Assembly: GCA_944322785.1 (NCBI GenBank)
Contig: CALUPW010000008.1
Location: 33,343-97,342 of the forward strand
Reading direction: 5' to 3'
DNA from: Candidatus Gastranaerophilales bacterium
GTDB taxonomy: Bacteria > Cyanobacteriota > Vampirovibrionia > Gastranaerophilales > Gastranaerophilaceae
DNA length: 64,000 nucleotides
Shown here: positions 36,494 to 44,387 of the stretch, one piece after another
Layout: every line of letters starts with the position of its first letter
Position numbering within the stretch: position 1 is the first letter of the stretch
Program-made: the position numbers and the translations under genes
Notes under the pieces: model-generated
What the model was told of the DNA's origin: nothing
What the model saw: the letters and a program-made list of their open reading frames with translations, nothing else
The model's database searches: none

Positions 36494-36517
36494 ATTGTTT
36501 TAATTCTTTATTTAAAA

Positions 36518-36868
36518 CTATTTTGCAGCTTTTGCAGCTTCAAAAACTACTGAAAAAGCTTCAGGGTCTTTTACTGCCATGTCAGCTAGCATTTTTCTGT
36601 TTACGATAATATTTGCCTTTTTGCAAGCATTTACAAATCTTGAATAGCTCATACCACGTTCTCTTACAGCAGCATTAATTCTGATAATCCATAAACGACG
36701 CATGTTGCGTTTTGTAGTGCGTCTGTCACGGTATGCATATTTCAATGCCTTCATAACCGCAATATTTGCTACTTTAAAAATTCTGCTTCTTGCACCGATA
36801 AAACCTTTTGCAAGTTTTAATATTTTTTTATGTCTTTTACGACTTACATTACCACGTTTTACTCTCAT
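36518..36868 (-). CDS. rplT: Ribosomal protein L20
   Basis: 50S subunit assembly protein, 116 aa, full length, with the typical [23 protein letters not shown] and [23 protein letters not shown]. It follows rpmI by nine bases. In many bacteria L20 also represses its own operon. Confidence 0.97.
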   Translation of the reverse strand: MRVKRGNVSRKRHKKILKLAKGFIGARSRIFKVANIAVMKALKYAYRDRRTTKRNMRRLWIIRINAAVRERGMSYSRFVNACKKANIIVNRKMLADMAVKDPEAFSVVFEAAKAAK

Positions 36869-36877
36869 TGTCTGCTC

Positions 36878-37087
36878 CTATCTTGAATACTTCTTGTATG
36901 GTAACTCATGAGATACCAATTTTACATGTGAATCTGAAATTTGTTCGACCTTGAATATTCTGCGTTTTCTTGAAGCAGATTTGCGTTGGAGTAAGTGGCC
37001 TATTCCGGCTTTTCTTCTCGTAATTTTGCCTGATGCGGTAACTTTATAGCGTTTCGCAGCGGCTCTGTGGGTTTTCATTTTTGGCAT
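36878..37087 (-). CDS. rpmI: Ribosomal protein L35
   Basis: 50S protein, 69 aa, beginning MPKMKTHRAAAKRYKVT, with the HLLQRKSASRKRRI core. It forms the usual rpmI-rplT pair, but infC, which normally precedes them, is not upstream; an MBL-fold gene is there instead. Confidence 0.96.
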   Translation of the reverse strand: MPKMKTHRAAAKRYKVTASGKITRRKAGIGHLLQRKSASRKRRIFKVEQISDSHVKLVSHELPYKKYSR

Positions 37088-37216
37088 TTTCTTCTCCTTT
37101 TTAAGTTAAGTAGTTACAAAAAAGTTTCAGGCATACCAAAGCCATAAAACTTTCGGCATTAAAATTATATTATGGTAAATAAGGATTTGCAAGCACTTTG
37201 TAAATATTGTAAAGGA

Positions 37217-37999
37217 CTAAACAACCATTTTGAACCCTGAATAAGCTTCTTTCACCGGAATATATTTGGAAAGGATGATTTTTGCTCTCAAATCGCAGCA
37301 ATGGCAGGGATAAATCATCTGTACACCCTGACGTTGAAGATAAATTCCTATTTTTTTAATTTCATTGTCGGATTTGGCAAGCAAATGCACCCCGCCGATA
37401 ATCGCATAGATTTTATGCTGATTTGTCACCTGTTTTGCATATTCCACAATATTTACAAGACCAGCATGCGAACAGCCGGAAATTATCACAAGACCTTTCG
37501 GGGATGTATAAACAAGTGCCGATTCATCGGGATCTTCACTGCTCTCAGACACCGGAAATTCACCCAAAAATATAAGGTTATCCGTTATACGATAAGGTTC
37601 TTTTGTATAAGTTATATCAAAAAAATCGCTTATGGAATTTTCATCACCGGGAAAACCGATGTTTTCAAAATTTGCATCATAGTGCGGCTGCAACGCATAA
37701 GGGTGGACGATAAGACGTTTGTTATTGATTACAAACCCGACTTTCAAGAGTTTTTTATAAAGATTTTGCAACCACAAAAATCCGCCGGTATGGTCGTTGT
37801 GACTGTGAGAAAGAACAATATCCGTCAAATCCGCAAGGTCTATATTCATATGGTAAGCGTTTTTAATAAATACATTACTGTACCCGCAGTCAAAAAGCAC
37901 TTTACGATAATCGTCTTCTATCAAAATAGAAAGTCCGAACTCTCCCAGCAAATCATAATCCTTTTGCGTATTATTATCAACTAATACTGTTAATTCCAT
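37217..37999 (-). CDS. MBL-fold metallohydrolase
   Basis: Metallo-beta-lactamase fold enzyme, 260 aa. The dinuclear metal motif is LSHSHNDHTGG (H-x-H-x-D-H), with a second His in IISGCSHAGLVN and a third in GGVHLLAKSD. The pattern GCSHAGLVNI and overall length match the methyltransferase-associated dihydropterin MBL subgroup (7,8-dihydropterin-6-yl-methyl-aminobenzene phosphate synthase-like). The reaction is not certain. Confidence 0.85.
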   Translation of the reverse strand: MELTVLVDNNTQKDYDLLGEFGLSILIEDDYRKVLFDCGYSNVFIKNAYHMNIDLADLTDIVLSHSHNDHTGGFLWLQNLYKKLLKVGFVINNKRLIVHPYALQPHYDANFENIGFPGDENSISDFFDITYTKEPYRITDNLIFLGEFPVSESSEDPDESALVYTSPKGLVIISGCSHAGLVNIVEYAKQVTNQHKIYAIIGGVHLLAKSDNEIKKIGIYLQRQGVQMIYPCHCCDLRAKIILSKYIPVKEAYSGFKMVV

Positions 38000-38094
38000 A
38001 TATTTGATTTTAATATATTTTTTAAAATTTGTAAATAGTATTTACTACACTTTATAATTCTTATTTTAATAAATACAGCAAATGCCGTAAACTT

Positions 38095-39501
38095 TTAAAT
38101 ATATTTTTGCACAATCGGATAATTAACACCGTTCAAAAAAGCTCTTTCCGTAAGCCTTACACCAAGGCAGCACTGTTTACGTTTAAACTGTGCACGATAG
38201 ATTTTGCGAATGGTATCATCCACAAGAGCTTTGTCATATTTTTGATAAATCTCCTCAACCGGACGCATCTGTTCGACATACATTTCAATAATATCGTCAA
38301 GAACGGAATATTCCGGCAGAGAATCCTGATCCTTCTGGTTTGGTCGAAGCTCTGCTGAAGGAGCTTTATCAATTATTTCCTGCGGGATAATTTCATTGTT
38401 TCTGTTTATATAATTTGAGAGTTTATACACATTAGTTTTAGTAAGGTCACAAATCAGATTGTATCCGCCCGCAAGATCTCCGTACAGTGTGCCGTAACCC
38501 ATAGCTGCTTCAGATTTGTTGCCCGTTGAAAGTAAAAGATAATTGTCACGGTTTGAAAAGAACATCAATATCAAACCTCTTAATCTTGCCTGCAAATTTT
38601 CCTCAGCAAGATCATGTCGTCTTTCATGAGCAATTTTTTCCATAAAATTGTCAAACAGCGGAGTTATTGAATGTTTTACGGTTTTTATTCCAAGATTTTG
38701 GGCGAGATTTACAGAATCAATCACGCTTCCGTCAGAGGAAAACATACTCGGCATAAGAACACCCAGAACATTTTCTTTTCCGAGTGCATTAACGGCAAGC
38801 GCTGCTGTCAATGCGCTGTCAATTCCGCCCGAAAGCCCGAGTATTACTTTTTTAAATCCCGTATTTTCACAATATTCTTTCAATGCAAATGTAATTACCT
38901 TGAAAATCCGTTCCTCAAAACAATCTTCTTTTAACTCTACCGGGGAATTAAAATCAACGACTTCAACTGTTTCTTCACACAAAGGAAATCCCGCTACATA
39001 TTCGTTATTTTTATTTTTAGCAAAACTTTCTCCTGCAAAAATATTTTCATCCGCCATTCCAATTGAATTTATATAAATAAAATCGGAATTAGGACTTATT
39101 GAGGAGCGAAAAACATTATTCCCGTTCATTACAAAATATTTGTTTTTTGAAAGGATATATAAATCGCAATCAACATCTTCAACAAATTCATCAGTTACAA
39201 ATATTTTTTTCCCGTTCAATTCAAAAAATTCAACCTGATTCGGGACTCCGTCTTTTATCAAAACATCGCCTATCAAAACGGCTTTGTCATAATTATTTTC
39301 CGCAATTTTGTTATACATCTCAGCTTCAGCCTGCAGACACTTTTCATCATATCCAAGATCTTTGCCGCCTGTCGCCTCTATATCCGCCTGCGGAAAAACT
39401 ATTAAATCACAATCGGTTTCAGTTATATGTTTGATTATATTTTCACTGTTAAAATCAAAATCCGCTGTTTTATATCTTATTTGTGCAATTGCTATTTTCA
39501 T
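38095..39501 (-). CDS. nadE: NAD+ synthetase with decayed glutaminase domain
   Basis: Last step of NAD synthesis: amidates nicotinic acid adenine dinucleotide. The C-terminal synthetase (about residues 205-468) is intact: LGLSGGIDSALTAAL P-loop, STGNKSEAAMGYGTLYGDLAGGYN and RAQFKRKQC. The N-terminal nitrilase-like glutaminase domain is shortened to about 200 residues instead of about 270, and its catalytic triad looks lost. The usual FPE is FPQ (Q38), the K-containing loop is deleted, and no Cys stands where the ICED motif should be. The enzyme probably uses free ammonia. Last gene of the murC-ftsQ operon, nine bases after ftsQ. Confidence 0.9.
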   Translation of the reverse strand: MKIAIAQIRYKTADFDFNSENIIKHITETDCDLIVFPQADIEATGGKDLGYDEKCLQAEAEMYNKIAENNYDKAVLIGDVLIKDGVPNQVEFFELNGKKIFVTDEFVEDVDCDLYILSKNKYFVMNGNNVFRSSISPNSDFIYINSIGMADENIFAGESFAKNKNNEYVAGFPLCEETVEVVDFNSPVELKEDCFEERIFKVITFALKEYCENTGFKKVILGLSGGIDSALTAALAVNALGKENVLGVLMPSMFSSDGSVIDSVNLAQNLGIKTVKHSITPLFDNFMEKIAHERRHDLAEENLQARLRGLILMFFSNRDNYLLLSTGNKSEAAMGYGTLYGDLAGGYNLICDLTKTNVYKLSNYINRNNEIIPQEIIDKAPSAELRPNQKDQDSLPEYSVLDDIIEMYVEQMRPVEEIYQKYDKALVDDTIRKIYRAQFKRKQCCLGVRLTERAFLNGVNYPIVQKYI

Positions 39502-39510
39502 AAATTTCTC

Positions 39511-40377
39511 CTACTCATCAAGTTTTAAATAATTCGTGTTTTCCCAGCGTAAATCCAGATATTCTATTTTGGTATCCATCAACTGAACCTGAGGAATAAT
39601 CGACGGTATCCTTTTTATCCTTTCATAAGCATTTTCATCCAGACGTCCCAGACGTATATTTACGGATTTTATTTTGACATAAACATCCTCCGGATTTCTC
39701 AAATCAATATATTCAACAGGTTCTTTTGCGTATGTTTCAATAAGTTTTGCGATTTTTTCCAGTTTTTGAAGCTTTTTCATATCCCACTTGCCGTAATCAT
39801 CTCCTTTATTGCCGTATGAAAGAACAAGTAGTGTTTTATATTGACTTTTTAATGGCAGATATTCCCGTCCTATAAGTTTTCCGTCCCTTGTATAAAATGC
39901 AACCGGCGGCACTTTTGCATCGGGCGAAATTGTTATAAACGGTTCTCTCTCTCTGACAATTATCTGCAATCTCGCCGGAAATGCATACCTTCTTATATAC
40001 ACATCCTCAACCGGCGGAAATTGCATCAGTCTATCTTTCAAATTTTTCGTATCCGCCATATAAATCGGAACCTCAGGAACTTTTTCAGCCTTTAATGCCG
40101 CAAGAATTTTTGATGTTGATACAATGTTATTGTTTAAAATTTCCAGTGAACCGCCGTCGGAAGTTGAAAAAGCATTTTTATCCAGATACCACTGCGGCAT
40201 TGTCGTTAAATAGTATAATGAAAACATCAGAACAACATTCATTACAAAACACATCAATGAACGGAAAAAATTTTTCCGTCTTCGTCCCTGTCTTACTTTA
40301 CGGCTTCGCTGCGCATTTTTAACAAGCCTGCGTCCGTCAACTATTTCGTCGTTTTGCGGATAATGTTGTTCTTCCAT
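39511..40377 (-). CDS. ftsQ: Cell division protein FtsQ/DivIB
   Basis: Bitopic divisome protein, 288 aa: a basic cytoplasmic head (VRQGRRRKNFFR), one helix (about residues 38-60), then a POTRA domain. The POTRA segment reads LEILNNNIVSTSKILAALK and PVEDVYIRRYAFPARLQIIVREREPF, typical of FtsQ. The beta domain continues to the end. Its place 16 bases after ddl fits the dcw order murC-murB-ddl-ftsQ. Confidence 0.88.
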   Translation of the reverse strand: MEEQHYPQNDEIVDGRRLVKNAQRSRKVRQGRRRKNFFRSLMCFVMNVVLMFSLYYLTTMPQWYLDKNAFSTSDGGSLEILNNNIVSTSKILAALKAEKVPEVPIYMADTKNLKDRLMQFPPVEDVYIRRYAFPARLQIIVREREPFITISPDAKVPPVAFYTRDGKLIGREYLPLKSQYKTLLVLSYGNKGDDYGKWDMKKLQKLEKIAKLIETYAKEPVEYIDLRNPEDVYVKIKSVNIRLGRLDENAYERIKRIPSIIPQVQLMDTKIEYLDLRWENTNYLKLDE

Positions 40378-40393
40378 TATAAAAAAATTCCGA

Positions 40394-41344
40394 TTATTTA
40401 TTTAACCCGACACTGTTCAAAATCAAGTGAACCAATTCATCATAAGTTATATCCATTGCTGCAGCCTGTGCTGGCAAATCACTTACAACCGTCATTCCGG
40501 GACTTGTATTGATTTCAAGAAGATAAGGTATATCATCTTTCATCATAAAATCTATTCTTGCAACTCCGCTGCAGCCGGCTGTTTTGAATGCTTTTACCGC
40601 AACATCTTTAACATGTTTTGTAACATCTTTCGGTAAATTTGCAGGAACTATAAAATCCGACATCCCGCTTGAATATTTAGCCTCATAATCATACCACTCG
40701 TTTTTCGGACGGATTTCAAGAATTTCCGTTGCAAAAGGTTCACCATTACATTCAAGCACGCCCACAGTTACAAAAAATCCGTCGATAAATTCCTCAATCA
40801 AAACATCATCGTTATATTCTCGTGCTGTTTTATATGCAATTTCCAAATCTTCCGATTTGTCGACTTTTGTCATTCCAAAACTTGAACCCTCACTGACAGG
40901 TTTTACAAAAAGCGGATATTTTAAATCTTTAGTCTTTTCATATATATCATCGCCTTTTTTAATAAAAGCGGATTTTGCCATTATTATATCAGGATTTGTT
41001 GAAAGTATGCGTTTTGTAAATTCTTTATTCATACAAATTGCACTCGACATAACACCGCAGCCGGAATACGGAATGCGAAGGATTTCAAGAACCCCTTGAA
41101 TACACCCGTCCTCGCCGTATTTTCCGTGAAGCGCATTGTAGGCATAATCATACTTTCCGTTTTTTAATGTATTTGCAATATCTTTATCAACTTCAACAAG
41201 CTCCGCATTTTTATACCCGAGTCTTTTTAAAGCTTCATAACATCCGCTTCCGGATCTCCTTGAAACTTCGGCTTCACTTGACATACCGCCGCATAGCACT
41301 GCAATTTTAGCCTCTTTATCTACATTTGATACAATATTTTGCAT
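40394..41344 (-). CDS. ddl: D-alanine-D-alanine ligase
   Basis: ATP-grasp ligase that makes the D-Ala-D-Ala end of the peptidoglycan stem. 316 aa. Motifs: LCGGMSSEAEVSRRSG, ALHGKYGEDGCIQG, KPVSEGSSFGM, EEFIDGFFVTVGVL and LLEINTSPGMT. It overlaps murB by 25 bases. The ATG is preceded by AGAGAGG. Confidence 0.95.
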   Translation of the reverse strand: MQNIVSNVDKEAKIAVLCGGMSSEAEVSRRSGSGCYEALKRLGYKNAELVEVDKDIANTLKNGKYDYAYNALHGKYGEDGCIQGVLEILRIPYSGCGVMSSAICMNKEFTKRILSTNPDIIMAKSAFIKKGDDIYEKTKDLKYPLFVKPVSEGSSFGMTKVDKSEDLEIAYKTAREYNDDVLIEEFIDGFFVTVGVLECNGEPFATEILEIRPKNEWYDYEAKYSSGMSDFIVPANLPKDVTKHVKDVAVKAFKTAGCSGVARIDFMMKDDIPYLLEINTSPGMTVVSDLPAQAAAMDITYDELVHLILNSVGLNK

Positions 41345-42234
41345 AGTTCAACCTCTCTTTGATTTTTTCCTCCCAGAAATCTTACTTCCGGCATCAATTT
41401 AATATTATATTTTTCCGTTACCGCATTTTTCATTTTTACCATCAATTCCAGAATATCTGTTGATGTTGCGGAATTAAAGTTAATAATAAAATTTGCGTGA
41501 TTTTCATAAACTTTCGCTCCGCCTGCTGAAAAACTCTTTGCACCCGAACTTTCAAGAAGCCGTCCCGCAGACTCTCCTTCGGGGTTCCTAAATACACTGC
41601 CGCAATTTGGAAGTGCAAGGGATGGCTGTTTACTTTTACGGAATTCCAGATTTTGAGTCATTTTTTTCTGAATTTCAGCCTTTAAGGCAGGTTTAAGTTT
41701 AAATTTTGCACTTAAAACAGCAATTTTTTCTTTCTGACAGATTGAAGTACGATAATCAAACTGCATCTCGGAATTGTTTAATGTAACAAGACCTTTTTGA
41801 GGATGAAAACATACTGCCTCAACCAGAATATCGCTGATTGACTGTCCGTGTGCGCCGGCATTCATAAAAACCTCACCGCCGATTGTACCCGGAAATGCAA
41901 TCATAAATTCAAGCCCGCTTAAACCTTTTTCTGCTGCCGCCTGAGAGAGTTTTGCCCCTTTAAGTCCGCAATCCGCTGTTACAAATTCATTCTCAAATGA
42001 AAAATTTTTCATTTTTGTTGTTACGACAATTGTTCCGTCAAAACCGTCTGATGAAACAAGCATATTTGAAAGATTGCCGAAAACAGGAATCTCCGGCTCC
42101 ATTTTCAAAACCTCCGCAAATTCATCAACAGATTCCGGAAAAACTACTTTTTTAATTTTCCCGCCGCACTTAAATGACGTTAAATTTTTTATGTCAAAAT
42201 TTTCTTCAATTTGCAACGTTTGCAAGCTCCTCAT
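41320..42234 (-). CDS. murB: UDP-N-acetylenolpyruvoylglucosamine reductase MurB
   Basis: FAD-dependent reductase that makes UDP-MurNAc. FAD site SNMLVSSDGFDGTIV, GLEFMIAFPGTIGGEVFMNAGAHG, the catalytic Ser in GSVFRNP and Glu in PEVRFLG are all present, and the type II (shorter) layout fits. The start is uncertain: ATG 42234 has no ribosome binding site, whereas TTG 42216 lies ten bases after GAGGAG. Either way it overlaps the end of murC. Confidence 0.94.
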   Translation of the reverse strand: MRSLQTLQIEENFDIKNLTSFKCGGKIKKVVFPESVDEFAEVLKMEPEIPVFGNLSNMLVSSDGFDGTIVVTTKMKNFSFENEFVTADCGLKGAKLSQAAAEKGLSGLEFMIAFPGTIGGEVFMNAGAHGQSISDILVEAVCFHPQKGLVTLNNSEMQFDYRTSICQKEKIAVLSAKFKLKPALKAEIQKKMTQNLEFRKSKQPSLALPNCGSVFRNPEGESAGRLLESSGAKSFSAGGAKVYENHANFIINFNSATSTDILELMVKMKNAVTEKYNIKLMPEVRFLGGKNQREVELCKILYQM

Positions 42235-43582
42235 TCAGTGCCAGAAGTTCTTTTCCGAGAGCGGTAATCGTTCCTGCGCCGAGTCCTATTACTATATCAC
42301 CGTTTTCCAGGGATGGGAAAAGTTCTTTTGCAACGTTTTTCATATCGCCTCCGATATATACACACGGGATATCAGATTTTTTAGAGAGAGCATCAGCAAA
42401 AGCCCTGCCGGTAACTCCTTCAATCGGATTTTCCGACGCTGCATATACGTCTGTTACAACGACTTTGTCTACCCCGTCAAATGCGCCTAAAAAGTCATTC
42501 CACAGATTTTTCAGTCTTGTAAACCTGTGGGGCTGAAATACGGCAATAACCCGTTTGTTTTTAAAACTTTCCGCACAGGATAAAGTTGCTTTAATTTCTG
42601 TCGGGTGGTGTGCATAGTCATCATAAATCGAAATTCCGTCAAATTCCCCGACTTTTTGAAATCTTCTGCCCATGCCGGAAAAAGTTGCAAAGTGTTTTTT
42701 TACTTTTTCAATATCAACGCCTGACTGATGAAGGCTTGCAATAACAGCAAGAGCATTGTAAACGTTATGACGGCCTTTCAGAATTATTGAAAGTGACGTT
42801 AAACATTCACCTTTATAATAAATATCAAATGTTGTACAATCCTGTGTAAACACAATATTTTTTGCGGTATAATCCGCAGCATTAAGACCGAATGTCATAA
42901 CTTTATGAGCGTGAAGCTCTTTTAAAACTTCACAGTCATTATTAATAAGAACAATTGCATCATCTTTTAAGTTTGAAATAAACTTTTCAAACGTTGCAAG
43001 AATTGATTTCATACCGTCTTTATAAAAATCCAGATGGTCAGGTTCAAGGTTGTTGATAACGCAGACATTCGGAGAATATTTGACTATTGTTCCGTCGCTT
43101 TCATCCAACTCGGCAACAAAATATTTTTCTTTTGTTGATTGTGAATTTACACCTAATTCCGGAATAATTCCGCCGACAACAAAAGATGGCTGATATCCGG
43201 CTAAATCAAGAACATATGAGGCAAGTCCGCTTGTTGTGGTTTTCCCGTGAGTGCCGGAAAAACCGATAAAAAATTTGTCTTGTTTTGAAATTTCTGCAAG
43301 TAAATCCGAACGGTGATAAATTGTTAAGCCGAGTTTTTTTGCTTTCACAAGCTCCGGATTATCCTCTTTTATTGCGGTGCTTGCAACAACAACACAATCG
43401 TCTGGCAAATTATCAGAATTATGACCTATATATACTTTTGCACCTAATTTTCTTAATTTGTCGATATATTTGCTTTCTTTTATATCGGAGCCGGAAACTT
43501 CACATCCGTTTTCCAGAAGATATTTTGCAAGTCCGCTCATCCCGATTCCGCCTATTGCTATAAAGTGATATTTTTTGTTCAA
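42206..43582 (-). CDS. murC: UDP-N-acetylmuramate-L-alanine ligase MurC
   Basis: Adds L-Ala to UDP-MurNAc. 458 aa in three Mur-ligase domains: HFIAIGGIGMSGLAKYLLENG (UDP site), GTHGKTTTSGLASYVL (ATP P-loop, near residue 108), and DDYAHHPTEIKATL with FQPHRFTR in the C-terminal part. TTG start at 43582 with GGGA upstream. First gene of the murC-murB-ddl-ftsQ-nadE operon. Confidence 0.96.
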   Translation of the reverse strand: MNKKYHFIAIGGIGMSGLAKYLLENGCEVSGSDIKESKYIDKLRKLGAKVYIGHNSDNLPDDCVVVASTAIKEDNPELVKAKKLGLTIYHRSDLLAEISKQDKFFIGFSGTHGKTTTSGLASYVLDLAGYQPSFVVGGIIPELGVNSQSTKEKYFVAELDESDGTIVKYSPNVCVINNLEPDHLDFYKDGMKSILATFEKFISNLKDDAIVLINNDCEVLKELHAHKVMTFGLNAADYTAKNIVFTQDCTTFDIYYKGECLTSLSIILKGRHNVYNALAVIASLHQSGVDIEKVKKHFATFSGMGRRFQKVGEFDGISIYDDYAHHPTEIKATLSCAESFKNKRVIAVFQPHRFTRLKNLWNDFLGAFDGVDKVVVTDVYAASENPIEGVTGRAFADALSKKSDIPCVYIGGDMKNVAKELFPSLENGDIVIGLGAGTITALGKELLALNEELANVAN

Positions 43583-43679
43583 AGCTCTATCCCTACTCTA
43601 TTCTATGTCTCTACAAACAATATTATAATACAGAAATCTTTCAATGTATGGATTGTTATGATATTTTAATAAAAATTTA

Positions 43680-44348
43680 ATGGCAAATTTTTTTATGTCC
43701 GTTTTTTATACAGGTGTTATGAAAATATTTGAAAAATTTAACATACTTTTTGAATTTCCTAAATGTTTAAAAAACTTTTTCTGTCAAGAAGAACCCGGCT
43801 ATCTATTCAGAAAAACAGAACGGTTGAAAATTAATTTGAATGTTAATTCCGTTCTTGAAATAAAACCATTTGATTTAAATTTAAAATATATAGTTGCCAA
43901 ACTCGGTGACAACTATTTGCTTTCCAAAATGGATTATGACAAATCAAAAAACAAATTTTCATTCAAACAACTGGGGCGTATGAAAGGGTCTAAAACTCTC
44001 GTATATCCGGACGAAGACTATTATCCGAATATGGATGTTTATGAATCTTTTTATGTGGCAAAATTAGAGGCGAATGAACTTCGAAAAGGCACAGGCAGGA
44101 AACTTATACACCTTGCAAAATGCGAAAGCAGGAGATTAAATTGCGAAGGCAGAGTACATTTAGACGCCGTTAATCAAGATAATCCGCCGTTTTATTTTTA
44201 CAGACGTATGGGTTTTGATTCTCAAGACAAACACAAGATTGAAATTATTGACAAACTTTTGGAAAAGAACAAACCATTTCCTGAACAATATAAAAAATGG
44301 TGTATCCCAATGTATTTTCCGACAAGCAAAACAGGCACCCGAATTTAA
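43680..44348 (+). CDS. GNAT-family acetyltransferase-like protein
   Basis: 222 aa. The second half shows GNAT motif A, LRKGTGRKLIHLAKCESRRL (R-x-G-T-G-R/K), followed by VHLDAVNQDNPPFYFYRRMGFDSQD, the usual motif B. The first 90 residues are unassigned. No ribosome binding site precedes the ATG at 43680; ATG 43719 (AGG nearby) is an alternative start. Divergent from murC. Substrate unknown. Confidence 0.72.
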   Translation: MANFFMSVFYTGVMKIFEKFNILFEFPKCLKNFFCQEEPGYLFRKTERLKINLNVNSVLEIKPFDLNLKYIVAKLGDNYLLSKMDYDKSKNKFSFKQLGRMKGSKTLVYPDEDYYPNMDVYESFYVAKLEANELRKGTGRKLIHLAKCESRRLNCEGRVHLDAVNQDNPPFYFYRRMGFDSQDKHKIEIIDKLLEKNKPFPEQYKKWCIPMYFPTSKTGTRI

Positions 44349-44361
44349 GGTGCCTGTTTTT
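44329..44361 (+). terminator. Terminator overlapping the GNAT stop codon
   Basis: AAACAGGCACC with GGTGCCTGTTT around a nine-base loop that includes the stop codon, then more T. It may also end leuS on the opposite strand. Confidence 0.8.
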
Positions 44362-44387
44362 GTAACGAAGTTATATGGTATTTCTAC

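Noticed and set aside
37301..37984. Plus-strand frame of 227 codons opposite the MBL-fold gene
   Set aside because: Antisense to a gene with intact metal-binding motifs; no start signal.
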